Shown piece by piece: positions 17,957-31,477 of a DNA stretch of 47,482 nt; positions within the stretch are counted from its first letter, which is position 1; the number at the start of each line of letters is the position of its first letter. Origin of the DNA: Betaproteobacteria bacterium (lineage in GTDB: Bacteria > Pseudomonadota > Gammaproteobacteria > Burkholderiales > SG8-39); contig VBCH01000238.1 in NCBI GenBank assembly GCA_005884455.1, positions 1 through 47,482 on the forward strand, given 5' to 3'. The notes under the pieces are model-generated. The model was given only the letters and a program-made list of their open reading frames with translations. It made no database searches and had not been told where the DNA came from. The position numbers and the translations under genes are program-made.

Positions 17957-18565
17957 TCACTCCTTCGGAACCGTATCGGCAAACGACTGGCGCTCCGAGA
18001 GCTTCGCGAACGCCCGCGCGAGATTGGCGTGAGTCTTCTTCCAGTCCGTCTTGGGGTACCGGAAATCGAGCCAGCCCAGGCAGACACCGACCGCGATGTC
18101 GGCGAGGCTGTAGCCGTTCCCCACGCACCAGGGCTTGTCGTCCAGCTCGGAGTCCATCGCGGCGAGCCCGGCGCGGACCTTTCCCATCTGGCGCTCGATC
18201 CACGGCGCGCTCCGCAGCTTCGCCTCCCGCTGGTTTTCCAGACGCGCGAGCACTCCCGCGTCCAGCACGCCGTCGGCGAGCGCTTCCCAGCGCTGCACTT
18301 CGACGCGCTCGCGGTTTTCCGCGGGCACGAGCCGCGCAATCGGCGAAGCGTTGTCCAGAAACCCGACGATCACGCGTGAATCGAACAGGGTCCTGCCGTC
18401 GTCGAGCAGGAGCGCGGGCACCTTGCCGAGCGGATTGAGCTTCGCCGCCTTGGCGTCGGGTTTCCACGGGTTGTCGATCTCGAAGTCGTAGTCGATTTTC
18501 TTTTCCGCGAGAACGATGCGCACCTTGCGCGTGTAGGGGCTGGCGAGGGAGCCGAAAAGCTTCAT
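17957..18565 (-). CDS. Glutathione S-transferase, YibF-like
   Basis: Cytoplasmic GST of 202 aa. The N-terminal thioredoxin-like domain starts MKLFGSLASPYTRKVRIVL, with the Ser/Tyr region used for glutathione activation, followed by NPLGKVPALLLDDG and the gamma-Glu-binding DSRVI. The all-helical C-terminal domain includes EALADGVLDAGV and VGNGYSLADIAVGVCLGWLD. Similarity along the whole length to E. coli YibF, whose physiological substrate is unknown, is clear from memory. The ATG at 18565 gives the family start; the longer track ORF (to 19222) is a spurious extension across the glycosylase gene. The glycosylase stop lies 11 bp upstream. Confidence 0.92.
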   Translation of the reverse strand: MKLFGSLASPYTRKVRIVLAEKKIDYDFEIDNPWKPDAKAAKLNPLGKVPALLLDDGRTLFDSRVIVGFLDNASPIARLVPAENRERVEVQRWEALADGVLDAGVLARLENQREAKLRSAPWIERQMGKVRAGLAAMDSELDDKPWCVGNGYSLADIAVGVCLGWLDFRYPKTDWKKTHANLARAFAKLSERQSFADTVPKE

Positions 18566-18576
18566 TTCGGATGAGC

Positions 18577-21783
<3,207 letters not shown>

Positions 21784-22662
21784 GTGTCCCGCATGCCCGC
21801 CGCGCTGCGCGGTGCCCTGTGGATGGTCGGGGCTCTGCTCTCGTTCTCGCTCATGGCGGTCGCCGTGCGCGAGCTGCTCCACTCCATGGGCAACTTCGAG
21901 ATCCTGGCCCTGCGCAGCCTCGTCTCGCTTCTCATCGTGCTTGCGGTGCTGCCGCGCTTCGGTCTGGGAAGGCTGCGCACCCGCCGGTTCGGCCTGCACG
22001 TAGTGCGGAACGTCTTGCACCTGGGCGGCCAGTACGCCTGGGTGTACGCGATCGCGATGCTGCCCCTTGCGACCGTTTTTGCGATCGAATTCACCATGCC
22101 GGTGTGGACCGCGATCCTCGCGACGCTGATCCTCGGTGAGCGCCTCAATCGCGGCCGCATCGTCATGCTCGTCCTCGGCATCGCCGGAGTCCTGATCATC
22201 CTGAGGCCCGGTTTCGCACTGGTACAGCCGGCGGCGCTCGTGATGCTCGCCGGATCGTTTGCTTATGCTTCGATGAATGTCGCCACCAAGCGCCTGTCGG
22301 AGAGCGATTCGGCGCTCGCGGTGGTGTTCTACATGGCGGCGGTGCAGCTCCCGCTCGCGCTGGTGCCCGCGCTGCCCCAGTGGGTCGCGCCCCAGCTCAA
22401 CGACCTGCCGTGGATCATTTTGGTTGGCTCAGCCGGCTTGACCGCGCATTTCTGCCTCACACGCGCCTTCCGCGTCGCCGATGCGACGCTCGTCGCTCCG
22501 ATCGATTTTCTGCGGCTGCCGCTAATCGCCGTAGTGGGGATGCTCTTCTACGGCGAGCCGATGCAGTTGTCGATCATGTTGGGGGCGGCAGTGATCTTCG
22601 CCGGGACTTACTACAGCATCCGGCGCGAAAGCCGAAAACTGGGGAGGGACCGCGGGCGCTAA
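21784..22662 (+). CDS. DMT superfamily (EamA) transporter
   Basis: Inner-membrane permease of 292 aa with two EamA repeats and about ten membrane helices. The first repeat includes the typical LALRSLVSLLIVLAVLP and ATVFAIEFTMPVWTAILATLILGERL, the second VAPIDFLRLPLIAVVGMLFYGE. Family members export amino acids, metabolites or riboflavin; the substrate cannot be told. The GTG at 21784 directly follows the benE stop, and an ATG three codons later (21793) is an alternative. It is co-directional with purB and benE and likely shares their transcript. Confidence 0.9.
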   Translation: MSRMPAALRGALWMVGALLSFSLMAVAVRELLHSMGNFEILALRSLVSLLIVLAVLPRFGLGRLRTRRFGLHVVRNVLHLGGQYAWVYAIAMLPLATVFAIEFTMPVWTAILATLILGERLNRGRIVMLVLGIAGVLIILRPGFALVQPAALVMLAGSFAYASMNVATKRLSESDSALAVVFYMAAVQLPLALVPALPQWVAPQLNDLPWIILVGSAGLTAHFCLTRAFRVADATLVAPIDFLRLPLIAVVGMLFYGEPMQLSIMLGAAVIFAGTYYSIRRESRKLGRDRGR

Positions 22663-22667
22663 GTAGG

Positions 22668-23537
22668 CTACTTCTTCTCGCTGGGAATCGGCGGGAGGGT
22701 GCGCAGGTAGGCGATCAGAGCGTTGAGGTCCGCGGGCATGAGCTGGCTGGTGGTGTTGCGGACCACTTCGCCCATCATCTCTGCGACGACGTCGCCTTCC
22801 GGGTCGATGCCGGTAGTCAGAAGGTCCTGCAGGTCTTTGTCGCTCCACTTCTTGAGCCGCGCGGGCGTGAGGTTCGCGACGTCTTTGCCGTCGGGTCCCT
22901 TGCCCCCGGCGAGGAAGCGGCTCGTCTTCGGCCCGCCGAGGAAGTTGCGCGGCGTGTGGCACTCGCTGCAATGGCCGAGGGCCTGCACCAGATAGGCGCC
23001 GCGGTTGGCGATGTCCGAAAGCCCCGGAAGGTTGGTGAAGGGGCCGGGGGTGAAGAAGAACCACTTCCAGAACGTCACGAGGAAGCGCCAGCCGAAAGGA
23101 AAACGCAGATCGTGCTCCTGGCTGACGCGGGCGCTGGGCGGCAGCGTGCGCAGGAACGCCCACAGGTCGCGCAGATCGCGGTCGACGATCTTGGTGAACG
23201 AAGGGTAGGGAAAGGCGGGAAAGTAGTTCTTGCCGTCGGGCCGATCGCCTTCGCGCATCGCGCGGAAGAAATCGGCCTCGGTCCAGCGCCCGATTCCCGC
23301 CTGCGGGTGCGGGGTGATGTTCGGGCCATAGAACGTTCCGAAGGGTGACTTGAGCGCGCGGCCGCCGGCGAAGGGGACGGCGTCCTTCTTCTCCTCGGTG
23401 TGGCAGCCGGCGCAGCCGCCGACTTTTGCGAGATACTCGCCGCGCTTCGGGTCGCCTTGGGCGAAGGCGTTGACCAGCGCCGCGCAGAGGACTACGGCAA
23501 GCGCAGCTTGTCCAAGCGCCTTCGCTTTCGGACGCAT
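22668..23537 (-). CDS. Secreted di-heme cytochrome c (class I)
   Basis: Periplasmic electron carrier of 289 aa with a signal peptide (residues 1-26, ending AFA). It has two c-heme attachment sites, CAGCH (about residue 43) and CSECH (about residue 191), each in a separate cytochrome domain with C-terminal Met regions such as LMPADLNALIAYLRTLPP. The pattern resembles the cytochrome subunits of membrane alcohol/gluconate dehydrogenases, which typically carry three hemes; here only two CxxCH sites are present. No dehydrogenase subunit is adjacent. It lies downstream of the cytochrome c' gene, with a terminator between, so it probably has its own promoter. Confidence 0.9.
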   Translation of the reverse strand: MRPKAKALGQAALAVVLCAALVNAFAQGDPKRGEYLAKVGGCAGCHTEEKKDAVPFAGGRALKSPFGTFYGPNITPHPQAGIGRWTEADFFRAMREGDRPDGKNYFPAFPYPSFTKIVDRDLRDLWAFLRTLPPSARVSQEHDLRFPFGWRFLVTFWKWFFFTPGPFTNLPGLSDIANRGAYLVQALGHCSECHTPRNFLGGPKTSRFLAGGKGPDGKDVANLTPARLKKWSDKDLQDLLTTGIDPEGDVVAEMMGEVVRNTTSQLMPADLNALIAYLRTLPPIPSEKK

Positions 23538-23551
23538 ATTGTCGATCCAGG

Positions 23552-23578
23552 AAAACGAAGCCCCGCCGCAGCGGGGCT
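23552..23578 (-). terminator. Intrinsic terminator after the cytochrome c' gene
   Basis: AGCCCCGC / GCGGGGCT forms an 8-bp stem with a 4-nt loop (23559-23578). On the minus strand it is followed by tcgttttc. It is placed 20 bp after the cytochrome c' stop and just before the start of the next cytochrome gene. Confidence 0.72.
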
Positions 23579-23597
23579 ACTTCGGAGAATCCGCGCT

Positions 23598-24068
23598 TTA
23601 GTCCTTCTGGCGGAAATTCTGGTGGCAGTTCCCGCAACCTCCTTTGCCGACCTCTAAAATTGCCGCCTTGATGTTTGTTTCGTCGCCGGTTTTTGTCGCG
23701 GCAACAAGCCGGCTCACTGCACCCTGGAACTTTTCCTGCGCATCCTTGAACTTGGCAGGCTCGTTCCAGATCGCCGGCAGGGCGGCGGTTTTCACGTCCT
23801 TCAGGTCCTTGGTGCTCTCGGCGAAGCCGTCCCAGGGCATCTTGTTCAGGACGTCAAGATAGGCCGCATTGCGCGCGACGACTTCCGCGTTATAGGGGAT
23901 TTTGCCCTGGGCCATGCCGGCAATCGGGCCGAAATACTTGCCCTGCAGGGTCATCGCTGCCTGGCGCTGTTTGACCAGTGTTTCGGGCTTGACCTGCGAG
24001 AAGGCGGGGAGCGTGTATCCCGTCGCCAGCGCCACGGCGAATCCAGCCAGCATAAGCCTCTTTTTCAT
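23598..24068 (-). CDS. Cytochrome c' / c-556 (class II cytochrome c)
   Basis: Periplasmic four-helix-bundle cytochrome with a single heme near the C-terminus. The 156-aa precursor begins MKKRLMLAGFAVALATG, a signal peptide cleaved about residue 24, and ends with GGCGNCHQNFRQKD, whose CxxCH at the extreme C-terminus is diagnostic of class II. Such proteins bind NO or CO or serve as minor electron carriers. The ATG at 24068 has ggag 7 bp upstream; the longer track ORF (to 24650) runs through secF in another frame and is spurious. A TACAAT box on the minus strand (24105-24110) may be its -10 element. Confidence 0.93.
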   Translation of the reverse strand: MKKRLMLAGFAVALATGYTLPAFSQVKPETLVKQRQAAMTLQGKYFGPIAGMAQGKIPYNAEVVARNAAYLDVLNKMPWDGFAESTKDLKDVKTAALPAIWNEPAKFKDAQEKFQGAVSRLVAATKTGDETNIKAAILEVGKGGCGNCHQNFRQKD

Positions 24069-24187
24069 TCGATTTCTCCTCAGTTGTAGGGACATGCGGA
24101 CGTCATTGTAGCGGTGTTCGCCGCACGGGTGGCATAACAGTTTCAGGCGGCGGTTTATTCCATCAACTGCGCGTCCCCGGGTTCCCG

Positions 24188-25120
24188 CTAGATGACCGCT
24201 TCCTGTTTTTTTTCCTTGAGCGGCTTCACCAGGTCCTCGCGCTGGATGCCCAGCCAGCGCACGATCGGCGCCATGACCAGGACCGAGGAATAGATCCCGA
24301 AGCAGATGCCGATCGTGAGGGCGAGCGCGAAGTAGTGCAGGGCCGCTCCTCCGAACACGAGCATCGAGGTCACCATCGTCTGGGTGCAGCCGTGGGTGAT
24401 GATGGTGCGCGAGATCGTCCGGGTGATGGCGTTGTCGATGATCTCGGTGACGCTCGCCTTTCTCATCTTGCGGAAGTTTTCCCGGATCCGGTCGGCGATC
24501 ACCACCGACTCGTTCACGGAATAGCCGAGCACTGCGAGCACGGCGGCGAGCACCGGCAGCGAGAACTCCCACTGGAACAAGGCGAAAAAACCCAGGATGA
24601 TCACCACGTCGTGCAGGTTGGCGATGATCGCCGCGACCCCGAATTTCCATTCGAAGCGCATCGCGAGATATCCGACGATGCCGAGCGAGGTGATGAGCAG
24701 GGCGAGGGCGCCGTTTTCGGCGAGCTCGCGCCCCACCTGCGGCCCGACGAACTCCACGCGCCTGAGCGTCGCCGTCCTGTCGTCCGTGGTCAGTCCTTCC
24801 ATCACGGCCTTGGAGAGATCGGCGCTGTTCTGCCCGGGCTTCAAGGGCATGCGGATCAGCACGTCGCGCGAGGACCCGAAGTTCTGCACCGAGTAATCGT
24901 GGTAGCCGCGCGCGTCGAGCGCCTTGCGGATCTTCTCGACTTCCGCGGTGTGCTCGTAGCTCACCTCCATCACCGTGCCGCCGGTGAACTCGATCGAGAA
25001 ATTCAGGCCCTTGGTGGCGAGGAAAAACACCGCGAGAAGGAAAGTGAGGAGCGACACCACGTTGAACGCCAGCGCATGGCGCATGAACGGGATGTCGGTG
25101 CGGATCTTGAAGAATTCCAT
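24188..25120 (-). CDS. secF: Protein translocase subunit SecF
   Basis: Inner-membrane partner of SecD that uses the proton-motive force to help pull proteins through SecYEG. The 310-aa product has the typical N-terminal MEFFKIRTDIPFM, first helix, FSIEFTGGTVMEV, a small periplasmic domain (about 45-125) and five C-terminal helices with VLGYSVNESVVIADRIREN and a cytoplasmic tail. The ATG at 25120 is preceded by ggaag and fits the family; the track ORF adds 11 residues. It starts 4 bp after the secD stop, completing the yajC-secD-secF operon. Confidence 0.97.
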   Translation of the reverse strand: MEFFKIRTDIPFMRHALAFNVVSLLTFLLAVFFLATKGLNFSIEFTGGTVMEVSYEHTAEVEKIRKALDARGYHDYSVQNFGSSRDVLIRMPLKPGQNSADLSKAVMEGLTTDDRTATLRRVEFVGPQVGRELAENGALALLITSLGIVGYLAMRFEWKFGVAAIIANLHDVVIILGFFALFQWEFSLPVLAAVLAVLGYSVNESVVIADRIRENFRKMRKASVTEIIDNAITRTISRTIITHGCTQTMVTSMLVFGGAALHYFALALTIGICFGIYSSVLVMAPIVRWLGIQREDLVKPLKEKKQEAVI

Positions 25121-25124
25121 TTGG

Positions 25125-26984
25125 CTACTTCCAGGCCGTGTTGCCGATCGCAACCCGCTCGAGCTTTCTGCGCGTCCCGTAGGCGAGGTTGACCATGCTC
25201 CGGCTCACCACGACCGAGGAGAAAATCGAGGTGAGGATGCCCAGGCAGTGCACGACGGCGAAGCCGCGCACCGGCCCCGAGCCGAAGATGAGCAGGGCGA
25301 GGCCCGCGATCAGCGTGGTGACGTTGGAGTCGAGGATGGTGCCGAAAGCGCGCTCGTAGCCCGCGTGGATCGCAGCCTGCGGCGTGGCGCCGCCGCGCAG
25401 CTCCTCGCGCAAGCGCTCGTTGATGAGGACGTTGGCGTCGATCGCCATGCCGAGCGTGAGCGCGATCGCGGCGATGCCCGGGAGGGTGAGCGTCGCCTGG
25501 AGCATCGAGAGAAGCGCGATCAGGAACAACAGGTTGGCGCACAACGCGAGCGCGGAGAACACGCCGAACAGCGAGTAATAGACGATGATGAAGAGCGACA
25601 GCGCGGCGAAGCCGTAGATCGTCGAGTCGAAGCCCTTCTTGATGTTGTCGGCGCCCAGGGACGGCCCCACCGTGCGCTCCTCGACGATCTCCATGGGCGC
25701 GGCGAGCGCTCCCGCGCGCAGGAGGAGGGCGATGTCGTTCGCCTCGACGGTCGTCATCCTGCCGCTGATCTGGACGCGCCCGCCGCCGATCTCGCTGCGG
25801 ATCACGGGCGCGGTGACGACTTCGCCCCTGCCCTTTTCGATGAGGAGGATCGCCATCCTCTTGCCGACGTTCTCGCGAGTGTATTCCTTGAAGATTCGCG
25901 CGCCGGTGGCGTCGAGCGTGAGGTGGACGGCCGGCTCCTGGGTCTGGTGGTCGAAGCCCGGCTGCGCGTCGGTGAGCCGGTCGCCGGTCAGCACGACCTG
26001 CTTCTTCACGAGAAGCGGCTGACCGTTGCGCTCGATGTAGAACTCGTCGCCGAAAGGGACCTGCCCGGCCTGCGCCGCCGCGAGCGTTCCGGGATTCATG
26101 TTGTCCTCGTCCACCATGCGCACTTCGAGAGTCGCGGTGCGCCCGAGAATCTCCTTGGCCTTGGCGGTGTCCTGCACTCCGGGGAGCTGGACCACGACGC
26201 GGTCCGAGCCCTGTTGCTGGATCACGGGCTCGGCGACGCCCAGCTCGTTGATGCGGTTGTGCAGCGTCTGGATGTTCTGCTTGAGCGCGAGCTCCTGCGT
26301 GCGCTTCTGGGCCTCGGGCCGGATCGTGGCGATGAGGCGCAGCTCGCCGCCCATGCTGGCGTCGGCGAGCTGCAGGTCCGGGAGCTGCTCGGATATGATC
26401 GCGCGCGCCTTGTCGCGGGTCTCTGCGTCGCGGAAGCGGATCACGACGCTGTCGCCTTCGCGCGAGATTCCGGCGTGACGCACGTTCTTGTCGCGCAGCT
26501 GCGAGCGCATGTCGCCGGCGAGACTTTCCGCCCGCTTGGCGATCGCCGCGCGCATGTCCACCTGCAGCAGGAAATGCACCCCCCCCCGCAGATCCAGGCC
26601 GAGGTACATCGGCTGCGCGTTGATGGCGGCGAGCCAGCGGGGAGAATTCGGCAGGAGATTGAGCGCGACCGTATACGAGGGGTTCGCCGCGTCGGGATTG
26701 AGCGCGCGCTCGATCGAGTCTTTCGCCTTGAGCTGGGTGTCCGTGTCGGCGAGCCGCACCTTGATGCTGGCGAGCTCGAGGGAGATCCCGGCGGGCTGGA
26801 TCCCGGCCTTCTTGAGCGATTCTTCGACTCGCCCCAGGGCCGCAGAGTCCACCTTCAGCGTCGCGCGGGCCGGAGACACCTGCACCGCGGGCACCTCGCC
26901 GAAGAAGTTCGGCAACGTATACAGAGCCCCGAGCACGAGCGCCACCCCGATGGTGACGTAGACCCAGAGGGGGTAACGGTTCAT
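25125..26984 (-). CDS. secD: Protein translocase subunit SecD
   Basis: Large SecDF subunit with six membrane helices and a periplasmic P1 domain, 619 aa, matching E. coli SecD (615 aa). It begins MNRYPLWVYVTIGVALVLG and contains the family signature GLDLRGGVHFLLQVD. A C-terminal membrane half follows, with TLPGIAAIALTLGMAIDANVLI (seen as GIAAIALTLGMAIDANVLI) and ERLREEL. The ATG follows immediately after the yajC stop. The LRGG codons form a run of nine G residues (26579-26587), which leaves the frame intact here but is a common spot for indel errors. Confidence 0.97.
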   Translation of the reverse strand: MNRYPLWVYVTIGVALVLGALYTLPNFFGEVPAVQVSPARATLKVDSAALGRVEESLKKAGIQPAGISLELASIKVRLADTDTQLKAKDSIERALNPDAANPSYTVALNLLPNSPRWLAAINAQPMYLGLDLRGGVHFLLQVDMRAAIAKRAESLAGDMRSQLRDKNVRHAGISREGDSVVIRFRDAETRDKARAIISEQLPDLQLADASMGGELRLIATIRPEAQKRTQELALKQNIQTLHNRINELGVAEPVIQQQGSDRVVVQLPGVQDTAKAKEILGRTATLEVRMVDEDNMNPGTLAAAQAGQVPFGDEFYIERNGQPLLVKKQVVLTGDRLTDAQPGFDHQTQEPAVHLTLDATGARIFKEYTRENVGKRMAILLIEKGRGEVVTAPVIRSEIGGGRVQISGRMTTVEANDIALLLRAGALAAPMEIVEERTVGPSLGADNIKKGFDSTIYGFAALSLFIIVYYSLFGVFSALALCANLLFLIALLSMLQATLTLPGIAAIALTLGMAIDANVLINERLREELRGGATPQAAIHAGYERAFGTILDSNVTTLIAGLALLIFGSGPVRGFAVVHCLGILTSIFSSVVVSRSMVNLAYGTRRKLERVAIGNTAWK

Positions 26985-27308
26985 CTAGATCGACTTGATC
27001 GTGCCCTTGGGCAGAAGCGTCTGGATCGCGCTCCTTTGCAGCTGGACCTCGGTGCCGGGCGCGATCTCGATCGACACGTAGGTCTCGCCGATCTTGGTGA
27101 TCTTTCCGAGCACTCCGCCCGAGGTGACGACCTCGTCGCCCTTCTGCAGCGCCTCGGTCATCTGCTTGTGCTCCTTGGAGCGCTTCATCTGCGGACGGAT
27201 CATGAGGAAATAGAGCAGGGCGAACATCCCGATGATGATGAAGAACTGCTCGTAGCCGGGGCCGGACGCGCCGGCCGGGGCCTGCGCCCATGCGGGGGAA
27301 ATCAACAC
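26985..27308 (-). CDS. yajC: Preprotein translocase accessory protein YajC
   Basis: Small single-span inner-membrane protein of the Sec-YidC holotranslocon. About 107 aa starting from the GTG at 27308, giving MLISPAWAQAPAG, then the membrane helix QFFIIIGMFALLYFLMIRPQ and the soluble domain KRSKEHKQMTEALQKGDEVVTSGGVLGKI. I chose this GTG because ggag lies 6 bp upstream and the resulting length equals E. coli YajC (110 aa); the track ORF to 27413 overlaps the end of tgt. It sits 58 bp downstream of tgt and directly before secD. Confidence 0.95.
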   Translation of the reverse strand: MLISPAWAQAPAGASGPGYEQFFIIIGMFALLYFLMIRPQMKRSKEHKQMTEALQKGDEVVTSGGVLGKITKIGETYVSIEIAPGTEVQLQRSAIQTLLPKGTIKSI

Positions 27309-27366
27309 GATCGTCTCCAGTGCGGTTTCGGCAAAGCGGGGGAGTATACCATCGCGAACTCGCCGT

Positions 27367-29393
<2,027 letters not shown>

Positions 29394-29405
29394 GGCTGCG
29401 GGCGT

Positions 29406-29411
29406 TATAAT
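29406..29411 (+). promoter_or_regulatory. -10 box of the tRNA-Leu promoter
   Basis: A perfect TATAAT lies 24 bp upstream of the tRNA and is followed by the GC-rich discriminator gcacgcgc, typical of growth-rate/stringently controlled stable-RNA promoters. No good -35 is seen at the expected distance, inside the start of divergent queA. Confidence 0.6.
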
Positions 29412-29435
29412 GCACGCGCTTTCACGCGGCAACCA

Positions 29436-29522
29436 GCCGGGATGGCGGAATTGGTAGACGCACGGGACTCAAAATCCCGCGGCCGCGAGGCCATGAGAGT
29501 TCGATTCTCTCTCCCGGCACCA
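29436..29522 (+). tRNA. tRNA-Leu (anticodon CAA)
   Basis: An 87-nt class II tRNA. The acceptor stem GCCGGGA pairs with TCCCGGC and CCA is encoded (29520-29522). The anticodon stem CGGGA/TCCCG (29463-29479) carries the loop CTCAAAA, placing CAA at 29470-29472, which reads UUG codons. A long variable arm (gcggccgcgaggcc region) marks it as Leu/Ser type, and the T-loop TTCGATT is present. The next ATG begins only 10 bp after the CCA end. Confidence 0.96.
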
Positions 29523-29532
29523 CCGGAATACG

Positions 29533-30498
29533 ATGTCCACAGAACCGCGCCTCAACCACTTCCTCGCGCTCGGGCCCCACGGCTTCCACCGCGTCGCCTA
29601 CACCGAGTGGGGCAACGCGGACGGGCTGCACCTGATCGTGTGCGTGCACGGCCTCACGCGCAACAGCCGGGACTTCGACGAGCTCGCGGCGAGTCTCGCG
29701 GACCGCGGCTGCCGCGTCGCGTGCATGGACGTCGTCGGCCGCGGCGAGAGCGACTGGCTCGAGCACAAGCAGGATTACGGCTTTTCGCAATATCTTTCGG
29801 ACGCGGCGGCGCTGCTTGCGAGGCTCACCGCTCCGCCCAAGCGCGTCTCTCTCCTGCGCAGGCTCCAGGGAGCGAGCGAGGGACCGAGAATCGACTGGGT
29901 CGGAACCTCGATGGGAGGCTTGATCGGGATGATGCTCGCCGCCAGACGCGATTCTCCGATCCGGCGCCTGGTGCTGAACGACGTCGGGCCCATGGTGCCC
30001 TGGAATGCGCTCGCGCGGCTGAAGCTCAGCGCCATGGGCGTCGGCACGCGATTCGCGAGCCTGGAAGAGGTCGAACGTCATCTGCGTGATACCTGCGCGC
30101 AGTTCGGACCGCTCGAAGACCGGCAGTGGCGTCGTCTCGCCGAGCACGACTCCCGGCGCGGAGAGAATGGCGCCTATACGCTCGCTCTCGACCCTGCGAT
30201 CGTCAACAGCATGCGCCGCGGCGGGACTGCCGGCGTGGAATTCGGCAACGATTTTCTCTTCGGCATCGACCTGTGGCCGACCTGGGACCAGGTTGAATGT
30301 CCGACGCTGGTGCTGCGGGGAGCGGAGTCGGATCTCCTGCTCGAATCGACCGTCAGGCGGATGCAGGTGGGCGGTCCGCGCGTCGAATTCGTGGAATTCC
30401 CCGGGGTGGGACACGCGCCGTGGCTGATGAGCGAGGAGCAGATCGCTCCGGTTCGCAACTTCATCCTCGCACCTGAACCCCGGAAAGGGGCTGCATGA
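29533..30498 (+). CDS. Alpha/beta hydrolase
   Basis: A 321-aa alpha/beta-hydrolase-fold enzyme. Visible elements are the oxyanion loop VCVHGLTRNSRDFD, GRGESDWL, the nucleophile elbow GTSMGG, the acidic residue in LRGAESDLLL and the catalytic His in GVGHAPWL. Many proteobacterial genomes carry close homologs of unknown substrate. The start codon is 10 bp after the tRNA-Leu, with gga 6 bp upstream, so the mRNA may arise from processing of a tRNA-containing transcript. Its stop overlaps the panE start (ATGA). Confidence 0.9.
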   Translation: MSTEPRLNHFLALGPHGFHRVAYTEWGNADGLHLIVCVHGLTRNSRDFDELAASLADRGCRVACMDVVGRGESDWLEHKQDYGFSQYLSDAAALLARLTAPPKRVSLLRRLQGASEGPRIDWVGTSMGGLIGMMLAARRDSPIRRLVLNDVGPMVPWNALARLKLSAMGVGTRFASLEEVERHLRDTCAQFGPLEDRQWRRLAEHDSRRGENGAYTLALDPAIVNSMRRGGTAGVEFGNDFLFGIDLWPTWDQVECPTLVLRGAESDLLLESTVRRMQVGGPRVEFVEFPGVGHAPWLMSEEQIAPVRNFILAPEPRKGAA

Positions 30499-31466
30499 GG
30501 ATTTGCGTCGTCGGCGCCGGCGCCGTGGGCGGGATGACCGGAGGATGGTTCGCGAAGGCCGGGCACGAGGTGTCGCTCGTCGCCCGTGGCGCTCATCTCG
30601 AGGCGATTCGCAGGCGGGGACTGACGCTGATCTCTGGGGGCAAGCAGGAAGTCCATCCGGTGCGCGCGTCGCCGGAGCCCGCCGATTTCGGGGTGCAGGA
30701 CGCGATCTTCATCTGCTTGAAGACGCATTCGATCGCTGCGATGCTGCCTCGGCTGAGCGCGCTCGTGGGTCCGGACACCATGGTGATCCCGGCGATCAAC
30801 GGCCTGCCCTGGTGGTATTTTTTCCGCGAAGGCGGGCGCTTCGACGGCCAGAGCGTCGCCTGCCTCGATCCCGCGGGCACGCTCTTCGGGGCGCTGGCCC
30901 CGAGACACATCCTCGGCTGCGTGGTGCACGCCGCCGCCGAGGTCACCGAGCCCGGGGTCGTGCGCCACACGGCCGGCCGGCTTTTCCTGGTGGGCGAGCC
31001 CGATCGCACGAGATCGGCGCGCGCGGAGCGCCTCGTGGCGGCGATGAACGCCGCCGGCTTCGAGGCGCGGCAGGCCGAGGACATCCGGGTTGAGATCTGG
31101 GTCAAGCTGATCGGGAACCTCTCCTACAATCCCGTCGCCGCGCTCGCGCTCGCCCGCATGGACGACATCCACGGCAGCGAGCCCCTGCTCGCCCTGATCC
31201 GCGCGATGATGGAAGAAGCGATGCGCGTCGCCGAGGCCTACGGCGTGCGCATCCCGATGACAGTCGACGAGCGCATCGACGTTGCGAGGCAGCTCGCCGG
31301 CGCCAAGATCTCGATGCATCAGGATGTCGAGAAGCGTCGGCCCCTCGAGACCGATGCGATCATCGGAGCGGTGGTGGAGCTCGCGCGCAAGGCGCAAATC
31401 GCGACGCCGATGATCGACGCCGTCTATGCGCTCATCGCCGAGCGGGGGAAGCACCTCGACCGGTAG
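30495..31466 (+). CDS. panE: 2-dehydropantoate 2-reductase (ketopantoate reductase)
   Basis: NADPH-dependent enzyme that reduces ketopantoate to pantoate in pantothenate/CoA synthesis. The 323-aa protein starts with the Rossmann motif MRICVVGAGAVGGMTGGWFA. It has ICLKTHS, the catalytic Lys region EIWVKLIGNLSYNPVAAL, and ends with the C-terminal ApbA helix domain including DVEKRRPLETDAIIG. A paralog with related function is possible, since such reductases are often multiplied. Translation is coupled to the hydrolase by a 4-bp overlap. PanC and the remnant of PanB lie 1.4 kb away on the other strand. Confidence 0.9.
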   Translation: MRICVVGAGAVGGMTGGWFAKAGHEVSLVARGAHLEAIRRRGLTLISGGKQEVHPVRASPEPADFGVQDAIFICLKTHSIAAMLPRLSALVGPDTMVIPAINGLPWWYFFREGGRFDGQSVACLDPAGTLFGALAPRHILGCVVHAAAEVTEPGVVRHTAGRLFLVGEPDRTRSARAERLVAAMNAAGFEARQAEDIRVEIWVKLIGNLSYNPVAALALARMDDIHGSEPLLALIRAMMEEAMRVAEAYGVRIPMTVDERIDVARQLAGAKISMHQDVEKRRPLETDAIIGAVVELARKAQIATPMIDAVYALIAERGKHLDR

Positions 31467-31477
31467 AGAACGGCGCC

